NCBI RefSeq assembly: GCF_001747085.1
Contig: NZ_MDJD01000048.1
Coordinates: 1-64,000 of the forward strand
Direction: 5' to 3'
Length of the DNA: 64,000 bases
Source of the DNA: Flavivirga aquatica
GTDB lineage: Bacteria; Bacteroidota; Bacteroidia; Flavobacteriales; Flavobacteriaceae
Positions 16,641-24,057 of the stretch are shown here, in pieces. The first letter of the stretch is position 1. Every line of letters starts with the position of its first letter. The notes beneath the pieces are model-generated. The model saw only the letters and a program-made list of their open reading frames with translations. It was not told the origin of the DNA and searched no databases. Made by a program: the position numbers and the translations under genes.

Positions 16641-17550
16641 TTTTAAGCAATATTTAGAAAGTAGAGAATTAAGTAAAAGTACAATTACACATTACAATAC
16701 CTATGTTTTAGATTTTATAAGTTGGTTAGATAAAGACAATACAGAAGTAGAAAATGTAACCACAAAAGAACTCACAGCATATTTATTAAAACTACAAAAA
16801 CAAGGATTACAGAACAAGACAAAAGCCATTAGAATCAACTGTTTAAAACATTATTTTAACTGGCAGATACAATGCAATAAAAGAAATGATAATCCTGCAA
16901 AACATATTAAAATACGAGGAACAAAAACCAAGAAACTACACGATATATTTACAATCACAGAATTAGAAAAATTATACAATGATTATACAATACCAAGTGA
17001 AGATGATAAACGTAATAACAGAAATTGGTGGCAAGAACATTTACTAACAAGAAAGCGAAATAAAGTAGCGTTGGGATTATTAATTTATCAAGGATTAACA
17101 ACTGCTGAAATAGATAAACTAACCGAAACCGATTTGCAATTACGAGAAGGAAAAGTATTTATAAAAGGTAGTAAAAAGAGCAATGAAAGAATATTAGAAC
17201 TGAAATCACATCAGATAATGGACATTATGGAATATCAATTAAAAACACGTTTAGAACTGCTTAAAATTGCTCAAAAAGAAACCAATCAACTCTTTATAAG
17301 CAAAGGAAAAAATATACAATCCAATAATAATTGGAAACGATTAAGTCAAGTAATCAAAGAACAAAATCCAAAGTTTACAAACTTCAAACAAGTTAGAGCA
17401 TCAGTAATTACACATTGGTTAGGAATGTACAATCTTCGCCAAGTTCAATATATGGCAGGACATAAATATGTAAGTTCAACCGAAAGTTATTTAGTAAATA
17501 GATTAGAAGATTTACAAAGCGATATAGACAAATATCATCCAATGCTATAA
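16633..17550 (+). CDS. Degenerate tyrosine recombinase partner (module 2)
   Basis: 305 residues with the usual two-domain layout. The first catalytic Arg is Thr (QGLTTAEI) and the HxxRH box is FKQVRAS, so both His are lost while the second Arg, the Gly-His (MAGHKY) and the Tyr (TESYLV) remain. It overlaps the complete recombinase upstream. With the first Arg missing, independent catalysis is doubtful. It may act as the non-cleaving subunit of a heterotetramer. It ends HPM, as does its module 1 counterpart (YHPML here, HHPMESMAF there). Confidence 0.75.
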   Translation: MNSFKQYLESRELSKSTITHYNTYVLDFISWLDKDNTEVENVTTKELTAYLLKLQKQGLQNKTKAIRINCLKHYFNWQIQCNKRNDNPAKHIKIRGTKTKKLHDIFTITELEKLYNDYTIPSEDDKRNNRNWWQEHLLTRKRNKVALGLLIYQGLTTAEIDKLTETDLQLREGKVFIKGSKKSNERILELKSHQIMDIMEYQLKTRLELLKIAQKETNQLFISKGKNIQSNNNWKRLSQVIKEQNPKFTNFKQVRASVITHWLGMYNLRQVQYMAGHKYVSSTESYLVNRLEDLQSDIDKYHPML

Positions 17551-17588
17551 TTAAAATATTATTTTTACAAACAGAATTTATAATACAA

Positions 17589-18122
17589 ATGAGCGAAAAA
17601 AGTATCATACCAAACGAAGTAATTACCAATAAAATATATTTGATTAGAGGTCAAAAAGTAATGTTAGATAGAGATTTAGCTGAACTTTATGATGTTAAGA
17701 ATATCCGATTACGAGAACAAGTAAAAAGAAATACAGATAAGTTCCCAGAGCATTTTATGTTTAGATTAACAGAAACGGAGACAGATTTTATGGTATCGCA
17801 AAATGCGATACCTTCCAAAAAACATCTTGGTGGTTCTTTGCCTTATGTATTTACAGAACACGGAATATTGCAGTTAGCCAATGTTTTAACAGGCGATAGA
17901 GCAACGCAAATGAGTATTAGAATTATTGAGGTTTTTGTACAAATGCGAGAAGCTTTAACCGATAATTTAAGTTTAAAACTTGACATTGAAGAAATCAAAA
18001 AGAAGTTAACAAATCACAGTAAAAACATAGAATTAGTGTTCAATTATCTTGACGAGTTAATGGAAAAGAAAGACAACGAAAAACCAAGAAAACAAATAGG
18101 TTACAAACCAGATACCGAATAA
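17589..18122 (+). CDS. ORF6N domain DNA-binding protein
   Basis: 177 residues. The ORF6N domain covers about residues 8-100: NKIYLIRGQKVMLDRDLAEL, YDVKNIRLREQVKRN, FPEHFMFRLTETE, then YVFTEHGILQLANVL. The C-terminus is a coiled-coil-like helix (LKLDIEEIKKKLTNHSKNIE) for oligomerisation. Such proteins occur in phages and mobile elements; their precise role is generally unknown. It lies 38 bases after the module 2 recombinases and is followed by a very strong hairpin, so it is probably the last gene of that operon. Confidence 0.85.
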   Translation: MSEKSIIPNEVITNKIYLIRGQKVMLDRDLAELYDVKNIRLREQVKRNTDKFPEHFMFRLTETETDFMVSQNAIPSKKHLGGSLPYVFTEHGILQLANVLTGDRATQMSIRIIEVFVQMREALTDNLSLKLDIEEIKKKLTNHSKNIELVFNYLDELMEKKDNEKPRKQIGYKPDTE

Positions 18123-18128
18123 ATCCCC

Positions 18129-18190
18129 ACAAAACAAAGGACAGAGGTTTATTGCCGAAAAAGGCAAAAAACCTCTGTCCTTTGTTTTGT
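18129..18190. repeat. Perfect 22-bp inverted repeat (strong hairpin)
   Basis: The arms at 18129-18150 and 18169-18190 are perfect reverse complements (outer ACAAAACAAAGG, inner ACAGAGGTTT) around an 18-base loop that itself has a GCC/GGC pair. It lies 7 bases after the ORF6N stop, so it may terminate transcription. It is also the first of a series of long inverted repeats. Confidence 0.75.
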
Positions 18191-19045
18191 TCCGCTCGCC
18201 ACACTTCTGCATTTTATTGGCTTGCCAAATCGCTCACACAGCACATTACTTTTTTAAGAAATTTAGTCGATTATTAGCATTAGGGGATATCTTAAAAAAG
18301 TAAAGAGCTGTTCCCACCGCTGAAAGCCAAAAAATACCCCAAGCTATGTTTACATAATAGAAGTTATAATACTTCCCTTTTGGTTGCCTTCGGCGGGTTT
18401 TTATGGTTGCGGGCGATAGTTATAACTGCTATTATGTAAAATTGCCGCTATGCCTCTGCGCTTTTAGCCGCCACTTCTGCCAGCGCACTAGGAGACCATA
18501 TTTATTTACTTCGTAAGCCACCGCTCCGAATTTGCACAAAAAAAACGTCGCAAAAAGACATCAAGCGAAAAAGCTTGCCTTACTTCTTTGCTTGTTTTTT
18601 TGTACAACTCGTTCCGTCATTACTACGTGACGCTCAATCGTCGCTTAATCTAACATTTTAAAAAGCTGAAGATTGATTAAGACAGGTGTTAATCCCAAAG
18701 TTTTAGGCTTGTAAATCTTCAGCTTTTTAAAATGCAACAACTGAAAGGCGTTAGTCTCCATAATCTCATTAATAAAACCTAAAAACAGCAATTGAAGTTC
18801 AGAAGTGAGCGTCGGAAGTTGAGCGATAGGGAGTATTTTACATAATTTACATTATAACGACAGTTTTTAAACCACTAAAAATAAAAACGTATAAAAACTG
18901 TGCGCAGCGGACTTATAATGCCAATTATGTAACATACCGTGGCAAAGGAAGCAGGTAAAAGACAGAGGGTTTTTGTGTGCAAAAAACTGGGTTTTACCTG
19001 CGTGGAATTTATAAGAAAATACTATATTTACAAGGCTTGAAAAAG
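18191..19045. other. Palindrome-rich non-coding tract between module 2 and tip 3
   Basis: No gene over about 850 bases, and GC above its surroundings. Successive inverted repeats: 18248-18259/18290-18301 (12 of 12); 18349-18369/18420-18440 (20 of 21, ends ACATAAT and ATTATGT); 18532-18546/18592-18606 (imperfect, A-run/T-run); 18655-18674/18714-18733 (20 of 20); 18838-18857/18913-18932 (18 of 20, again ACATAAT/ATTATGT outer ends). The last has a nested inner pair (ACAGTTTTTA near 18860 and TAAAAACTGT near 18891). Two sites therefore share an outer core ACATAAT..TTATAA. Confidence 0.65.
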
Positions 19046-19059
19046 CATACGTTCTTTTA
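19046..19059 (+). repeat. Rhs-tip upstream word, copy 3
   Basis: CATACGTTCTTTTA. It shares CATACGTTCTTT with copies 1 and 2, and lies 78 bases before the tip 3 frame. Confidence 0.6.
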
Positions 19060-19123
19060 AATAAATTTTTGAAGCACTTCTAAGAAAAACGAAAGTACGC
19101 CTTTAAAAAATGCCATAGATTAG

Positions 19124-20188
19124 TTCCCCTTTGGCCAACTTTTACCTAATAGGCATGATGAAACGCATCGCTACCGTTACGGCTTCCAAGGACAGGAGAA
19201 AGATGATGAAATCAAGGGAGAAGGGAATAGCTATAATTACAAGTATAGAATGCATGACCCAAGAATTGGTAGGTTTTTTGCGGTTGACCCTTTGGCTAAA
19301 GAGTATCCATGGAATAGTTCGTATGCTTTTAGTGAAAACAGGGTTATGGATAGAATTGAATTAGAAGGGCTAGAAGCTACAGAAACAGAAGCGGCTCAAG
19401 TTCAAGCATCGATAGTTTACTGGCAATTACATAAACATTATGGTTCAGCTAAAACTTTGAATTCTCAATCTGCGAAAGACTTACATGAAAACTCATGGAT
19501 TCAGGGTATCTCTGGAAATTCTGCTATTATTTCTCAATTATTAGATATCTCTAAAAGACAGTATTATTTTGAACAAGCTAAAAACGGAAGAGGCGAGTAT
19601 TATGAAAACCTATTTAAAGCTGCTTTGAATGTCGGTACAGCTAGTGATGTTGTCAAGGTTTGGAATAAACAGGTTGATGAATGGAATGGGCTTATTATTT
19701 CTTTTGGAATGGCTTTTGCAAATGCGTATGGGGTTTCATCAGGATATTATGGAAGTACAGCAGCAGTTCCAAAATCAAGAACATACAATATCAAGGTTAC
19801 AGAAATTGTCCATAATGGTTTTAATGCTACCGAAAATGCTGTTATTAATGAAGCTTCAGCAATATTAAAATCTAACGGGTTTAAATTAATTGAAGAAGCT
19901 GCAAAAAAAGGAAAATTCGAAGAAGTTGTCATAAATGGAAGAAGAGTAATTTTTGAACCGAACTTGCCCTCAGAAGGTTTTACATTAATGGAGGAAGGTG
20001 CTTTCGTTATGGGCGGTAAAGCATTTACAAGTACAGAAGAAGTATCTAAAACTGTTTTACATGAATTATATAGATTAACAACCTCTAAAATTTCAACTGA
20101 AGGAGCTGGACTTACTCAAAAACTTGCGACTCAAGAAACGATGTCTGCTTTCCAATTTGCTGAAAAAGCAGCAAAAGTAATAGAATAA
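19124..20188 (+). CDS. Headless Rhs tip 3 with uncharacterised C-terminal toxin region
   Basis: The frame is open from a TAG at 19121-19123, at the aligned position of the TAG in tip 1. It encodes [49 protein letters not shown] and [13 protein letters not shown]. No ATG precedes the core; the first ATG in frame is 19250. About 290 variable residues follow. The last 110 ([62 protein letters not shown]) look like one compact domain; the HELYR could be catalytic, but no family is recognised. The immunity-type gene starts two bases after the stop. Probably a silent or displaced cassette. Confidence 0.7.
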   Translation, partial: FPFGQLLPNRHDETHRYRYGFQGQEKDDEIKGEGNSYNYKYRMHDPRIGRFFAVDPLAKEYPWNSSYAFSENRVMDRIELEGLEATETEAAQVQASIVYWQLHKHYGSAKTLNSQSAKDLHENSWIQGISGNSAIISQLLDISKRQYYFEQAKNGRGEYYENLFKAALNVGTASDVVKVWNKQVDEWNGLIISFGMAFANAYGVSSGYYGSTAAVPKSRTYNIKVTEIVHNGFNATENAVINEASAILKSNGFKLIEEAAKKGKFEEVVINGRRVIFEPNLPSEGFTLMEEGAFVMGGKAFTSTEEVSKTVLHELYRLTTSKISTEGAGLTQKLATQETMSAFQFAEKAAKVIE

Positions 20189-20190
20189 CT

Positions 20191-20460
20191 ATGAATGTAA
20201 AATTTGATGTTGAAAAAGCTTTTAAATTATCTTTTGATAATATTTTCGTTATTTCAGGGAATGTAAAAAAAGGTGAAATAAAGAAAGGAATGAAAATAAA
20301 TGTAGAAAATAATTTTTATAAAATATGTTCAATTGAATATTTAGACTTTAAAAATGGAGAGTCATCTGTAGGGTTAAATTTGAAATATAAAAACTCGAAT
20401 GAATTAAAACAATTGAATGATTTTTTCTCTACCCAAAAGGAAATTTCAATTTTAGAGTAA
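20191..20460 (+). CDS. Putative immunity protein for tip 3, EF-Tu domain 2-like
   Basis: 89 residues. The order FKLSFDNIFVISGNVKKGEI, KKGMKINV, YKICSIEYL, then SSVGLNLKYKN follows the beta-barrel domain 2 of translation GTPases (F-x-I-x-G-x-V-x-x-G-x-I-k-x-G-d, then strand, then v-G-l-x-l). No GTPase part is present. It follows tip 3 by two bases and is followed by a terminator, the position of an immunity gene. The EF-Tu-like fold is a reading by eye. Confidence 0.6.
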   Translation: MNVKFDVEKAFKLSFDNIFVISGNVKKGEIKKGMKINVENNFYKICSIEYLDFKNGESSVGLNLKYKNSNELKQLNDFFSTQKEISILE

Positions 20461-20479
20461 TCAAATAAAATAAAGATAG

Positions 20480-20512
20480 AAAAGCTTTTACAGAAATGTA
20501 AAGGCTTTTTTT
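20480..20512 (+). terminator. Terminator after immunity gene 3
   Basis: AAAGCTTTTAC, loop, GTAAAGGCTTTTTTT. Same position and design as the terminator after immunity 2. Confidence 0.7.
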
Positions 20513-20513
20513 G

Positions 20514-20549
20514 TTATGAATAAGCCAAACGAGCTTTAGTATCTCTAAT
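20514..20549 (-). pseudogene. Remnant 3' end of an XRE regulator gene
   Basis: The minus strand reads IRDTKARLAYS-stop, matching the end of the module 2 XRE protein (IRDTNAKKAYS-stop), and it lies just past a terminator after immunity 3, as the full XRE gene does after immunity 2. Upstream coding sequence is absent. It marks an ancient or lost module boundary. Confidence 0.7.
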
Positions 20550-20578
20550 CATGGTCCGCTGTTCCCTAGTATGCGCTA

Positions 20579-20860
20579 CCGCAAGTTTTTAACTTGTGGC
20601 GTTACCCCGCTAGGGTAACACGTGTCGCTACTGCCAAGTTGTACTTGGTAGCCTCGCTACCGCTAACTTGTAGTTAGTGGCGTTAAAGATTGGCAGAAAA
20701 AAGTAAGAGTAGAATACGGTTTAAAATATTTTTTAGCTAGTTTACGGTCACTAACTACAAGTTAGTGATAACGAAGATGTCTCGTCCTAAAAAAAGTTTA
20801 CATATTTTACTATTAACCAACTAGGGTAATACGTGTTGCTGCTAGCATTTTGCTAATAGC
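20579..20860. repeat. Cluster of six short hairpin repeats
   Basis: Hairpins at 20579-20599 (CCGCAAGTT/AACTTGTGG), 20601-20619 (GTTACCC/GGGTAAC), 20631-20651 (CTGCCAAGT/ACTTGGTAG), 20660-20680 (CCGCTAACT/AGTTAGTGG), 20748-20768 (TCACTAACT/AGTTAGTGA) and 20838-20860 (GCTGCTAGC/GCTAATAGC). Several are framed by CGCTA on the left and GCGTTA on the right, suggesting one repeat family. No spacers of constant length, so not CRISPR. It lies at the border of the island and the conserved chromosome. Confidence 0.65.
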
Positions 20861-20910
20861 GTTAAACGATTGGTATTCAAGAATAAGAAATTACATTAAT
20901 ATATTTACAA

Positions 20911-21399
20911 TTAATTTAAACGATAATTCAAACTATCGCCAACAGAAAGTAACCATTTGTCTACCATGCCAGCATTAACTTCTAAAACATATTTGGCAGG
21001 TAGGTTTGAAGGAAGTGAAGTTTCATCAAAAGGTTTTGCGTTTTTTTGAAAACTAACTATTTTTTTATACTTACTAATGTAAATAATATCTAAAGGTATT
21101 TTTGTGTTTTTCATATAGAAAAAACGAGGTTCTTCATCATCAAAAACGAAGAGCATACCTTGTTTTACTTTCATGTTATCTCTATACATTAAACCCGTTT
21201 GGATATCAAAATCGGTATCAGCAATTTCAATATCCAATGTGGTTTTAGTAGAATCTATAGATTTAAAAATAGTGAGTTCACCTTCTTTTTTAAAATGAAC
21301 TTCAGTTTGCTTTATCAGTTTTTTATCTTCTTTACAAGCCAAGATGCTTAAAAAAAAGACATTTAATAATAAAAAGACAGCAAACTTTTTTAAATACAT
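20911..21399 (-). CDS. DUF192 family lipoprotein
   Basis: 162 residues from ATG 21399, chosen because the signal peptide begins there (MYLKKFAVFLLLNVFFLSIL) and ends in a lipobox LAC; this start is one base after the lgt stop. DUF192 core: VEIADTD-like strand, TGLMYRDNMKVKQGMLFVFD, RFFYMKNTKIPLDIIYI, FDETSLPSNLPAKYVLEVNAG and WLLSVGD. DUF192 proteins are small beta-rich envelope proteins of unknown biochemistry. It is co-transcribed with lgt, which would lipidate it. Confidence 0.88.
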   Translation of the reverse strand: MYLKKFAVFLLLNVFFLSILACKEDKKLIKQTEVHFKKEGELTIFKSIDSTKTTLDIEIADTDFDIQTGLMYRDNMKVKQGMLFVFDDEEPRFFYMKNTKIPLDIIYISKYKKIVSFQKNAKPFDETSLPSNLPAKYVLEVNAGMVDKWLLSVGDSLNYRLN

Positions 21400-21400
21400 A

Positions 21401-22330
21401 TTATTTAACTGTAGATTTTGGTTTGTAAACAAACATAAAATAAAGACCAATTAAAATAAAAGGTATGCTTAACCATTGTCCAGTGTTTAGGCTAAACCAA
21501 TTAATATATTCATCTCCTTGAGGCTCTTTTGAAAACTCCACAAAGAAACGTATAGTCCATAATAGTATTAAGAATAAACCAAATAAAAAGCCTGGTTGAT
21601 CTTTTTTGGTAGTCTTAGAGTAGAAGTACCATAAAATTAAAAACACAAAAATATAACTAAAAGATTCATAAAGTTGTGCAGGGTGCCTGTAAGGAACAGC
21701 ATCTAATAAATTTTGAAATTGAGGATTATCTGTTACTGCAGCATATGCTTTTTTTATATCTTTAATACCTGTAAGTTTTACAATTTGACTTTTGTAATAT
21801 TCATCTTGAATAAATCGAACTCCAAAATTAGAATCTGTAACTTTTCCAATAATTTCAGAATTAATAAAATTACCTATTCTAATAAAAACGGCACCAGAAG
21901 CCACAGAAATAACGACACGATCTAATATCCAAAGTATCGATTTGTAATTGTATTTTCTTCTATATAAATACATGCCTATAATAATACCAATAGCGGCACC
22001 ATGACTAGCTAAACCTTGAAAACCTGTAAATTCAAAACCTCCTTTAAATTTAAAAGGAAGAAATATGCTAAAAAAATCTTCAGAAATTAATTCAGATTGA
22101 TAGAATAAAACATGACCTAATCTAGCGCCTAGCATAGTCGCCAAAACGGTGTAAATAAATAGCGGGTCTAAGTATGTTAATGATATTTTTTCTTTGGTAA
22201 AAATACGTTTCATAATATACCAACCAAGTATAAAAGCTGCAACCCACATGAGGCTATAGAAGTGGATTTTAAAATTACCAATAATATCAATCCCAGTAAC
22301 AGGATTCCAATCAAATTTTAATAAATGCAT
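21401..22330 (-). CDS. lgt: Prolipoprotein diacylglyceryl transferase
   Basis: 309 residues, inner-membrane enzyme moving diacylglyceryl from phosphatidylglycerol to the lipobox Cys of prolipoproteins, the first step of lipoprotein maturation. About seven membrane segments. Conserved parts: LGARLGHVLFY, LASHGAAIG (the His-Gly region), the signature RIGNFINSEIIG and YRHPAQLYES. The start MHLLKF follows a short intergenic region. It forms an operon with the DUF192 lipoprotein downstream. Many lipoproteins in this window are its likely substrates. The motif HGAAIG has Ala where many homologues have Gly. Confidence 0.95.
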   Translation of the reverse strand: MHLLKFDWNPVTGIDIIGNFKIHFYSLMWVAAFILGWYIMKRIFTKEKISLTYLDPLFIYTVLATMLGARLGHVLFYQSELISEDFFSIFLPFKFKGGFEFTGFQGLASHGAAIGIIIGMYLYRRKYNYKSILWILDRVVISVASGAVFIRIGNFINSEIIGKVTDSNFGVRFIQDEYYKSQIVKLTGIKDIKKAYAAVTDNPQFQNLLDAVPYRHPAQLYESFSYIFVFLILWYFYSKTTKKDQPGFLFGLFLILLWTIRFFVEFSKEPQGDEYINWFSLNTGQWLSIPFILIGLYFMFVYKPKSTVK

Positions 22331-22385
22331 AGGTTTAGTTTTTCAACGTAAATGTAATACTTTGAGGTGTTCTTAGTGTTAAAAA

Positions 22386-23513
22386 TTATTTAAGAAGTTC
22401 TACAACTTCAATTTCAAAAACAATATTAGATTTACCAGGAATACCTCTTGTTCCTGCTTCACCATATGCTAAATGATATGGAATAAATAAAGTCGCTTTA
22501 TCACCAACACTTAGTTGTTGTAATCCTTCTTTAAAACCAGGTATCATGTGTGCATCTGGGCCAATATCCGCAGTAATGGGCTTATATTGATTTGCAGCTT
22601 TACGCTGCGGATTAACGACACCTAAAGCTTCAGCTGTTTCTAGTTTACTAGTTTCTATAAGTTTTCCGTTTTCAAAATAAACAGCATAATGCGTAAGTAC
22701 TTTAGTATCCTCTGGTAATTTTTCACCAGTACCTTTTTTAGTGATAATATATTTTAAGCCTGAAGCCAATGTAATAGCTTCTTCCCTTTGCTTTTTAAAT
22801 TTGTCTTGTGTGGCTTTTAAAATGGCTTCAGCCTTAGCCTTTTTTTCTTTTTCAATACGTTCTGCTTCAGCAAAATGATCAATAAAAACTTTAGGAGCAT
22901 CAAACGATTTTGCTATTTTTCCTTTTCTAATAATATTTAATTCTTGAATAATAACAGGATCTATAGGCTTATCACCTCCAGCTGTTTTTACATTAGAAAT
23001 GGAATCTTGAATATCTAACCCTAGTACTAATTCTCCAAATACAGTATGCCTGTTGTCTAGGTGAGAGGTAGGTTTCTCAGTTATAAAAAACTGACTACCA
23101 TTTGTTTTTGGACCCGAATTAGCCATAGATAAAATACCTGGCTTATCATGCTTTAAATCTGGATGGAATTCATCTATAAACCTATAACCAGGATTTCCAG
23201 TACCTGTTCCTGTAGGATCTCCACCTTGAATCATAAAACCGTCAATAACTCTATGAAAAATAGTGCCGTTATAGAACTTTTTGCCTTGGTGTGTACTATC
23301 AACCATAGTGTTTTCTCCTTCAGCTAGTGCTACAAAGTTTGCTACTGTTATAGGTGCTTTTTCTTGCGCTAGTTTAACTAGCATGACACCTTTAGTAGTT
23401 ACAAATTCAGCATACATACCATCTTCCAAGTCTGGATATTGTGCTTTACATGATGCTAGGGTTATAAATAAGGTTAGTAATAAAGCTTTTATAGCGTTTT
23501 TTAATAAGGTCAT
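22386..23513 (-). CDS. Lipoprotein peptidyl-prolyl isomerase, cyclophilin plus FKBP
   Basis: 375 residues, a fusion of two prolyl isomerase folds. The signal ends TLASC (lipidated Cys about 22). Cyclophilin domain about 30-205: FHRVIDGFMIQGGDPTGTGT, GSQFFI, LDNRHTVFG. A charged linker follows, then an FKBP domain about 265-375: GEKLPEDTKVLTHYAVYF, KEGLQQLSVGDKATLFIPYH, LAYGEAG. It acts in the periplasm on folding of exported or outer-membrane proteins. It begins one base after gldI, with which it is probably translated, suggesting a role near the gliding or type IX secretion machinery. Confidence 0.9.
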   Translation of the reverse strand: MTLLKNAIKALLLTLFITLASCKAQYPDLEDGMYAEFVTTKGVMLVKLAQEKAPITVANFVALAEGENTMVDSTHQGKKFYNGTIFHRVIDGFMIQGGDPTGTGTGNPGYRFIDEFHPDLKHDKPGILSMANSGPKTNGSQFFITEKPTSHLDNRHTVFGELVLGLDIQDSISNVKTAGGDKPIDPVIIQELNIIRKGKIAKSFDAPKVFIDHFAEAERIEKEKKAKAEAILKATQDKFKKQREEAITLASGLKYIITKKGTGEKLPEDTKVLTHYAVYFENGKLIETSKLETAEALGVVNPQRKAANQYKPITADIGPDAHMIPGFKEGLQQLSVGDKATLFIPYHLAYGEAGTRGIPGKSNIVFEIEVVELLK

Positions 23514-23514
23514 T

Positions 23515-24057
23515 TTAATGTGTTTTATTTAGGGTTATTGAGTTTATGGTTACTTCACAAATTAAAGGAATATTACTCCCTATTTTGTTTTCGTCTCCAT
23601 AGTAGCCATAAGCTTTTTGAGATGGAAATAAAAAAGTTACAGTTTCTCCAGTTTTCATAAGTTTTAAACCTTCTCGTAATCCTGTAAATAATTCTTCTTT
23701 ATCCATGGCATAATTTTGAGTTTTAATATCTTTTGTAGAGTATACTAAATTGCCATTAAGAGTTTTAACATTGTAATTGTAATTAATAATATCACCAAAC
23801 TTAGGTGTTTTTAACGAGTCTATTTCAATTTTATTGTTGTAGTAGTACCAGAACCCATTTTTAGATGCAATATAGTTTTTGTTTTCCTCTATCATTAGTT
23901 TTTCAATAGAGGCTTGCTCTTTGGCATAAAGCTTTTTATTACGTTTTACTGAAGCATCAATAAAGGATCCTGTTTTTACAGAAACAGGTCGTCTTGCTTC
24001 GGGAGTTTTACAACTAAAAGTTAGTAAAGCTAAGACGAATATTAAGAATTTATTCAT
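23515..24057 (-). CDS. gldI: Gliding-motility lipoprotein GldI, FKBP-type prolyl isomerase
   Basis: 180 residues. Signal and lipobox LLTFSC; a basic/helical region, then an FKBP domain: TPKFGDIINYNYNVKTLNGN, LVYSTKDIKT, LREGLKLMKTGETVTFLFPS, QKAYGYYGDENKIGSNIPLI. GldI is a periplasmic lipoprotein needed for gliding in Flavobacterium johnsoniae. It overlaps the DHH phosphoesterase gene by 8 bases and is one base from the cyclophilin-FKBP gene, making a three-gene operon. The assignment follows length, fold, lipidation and neighbours. Confidence 0.85.
   Translation of the reverse strand: MNKFLIFVLALLTFSCKTPEARRPVSVKTGSFIDASVKRNKKLYAKEQASIEKLMIEENKNYIASKNGFWYYYNNKIEIDSLKTPKFGDIINYNYNVKTLNGNLVYSTKDIKTQNYAMDKEELFTGLREGLKLMKTGETVTFLFPSQKAYGYYGDENKIGSNIPLICEVTINSITLNKTH

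Noticed and set aside
1882-18122. Integrative conjugative element
   Set aside because: No relaxase, coupling protein, type IV secretion or Tra genes are present, only recombinases and a primase-like protein.
19131-19364. Reading frame overlapping the start of Rhs tip 3
   Set aside because: It is the wrong frame of the Rhs core; the conserved [17 protein letters not shown] peptide lies in the other frame.
20579-20860. Possible CRISPR array
   Set aside because: The repeats are palindromes of varying sequence with no regular spacers and no cas genes nearby.
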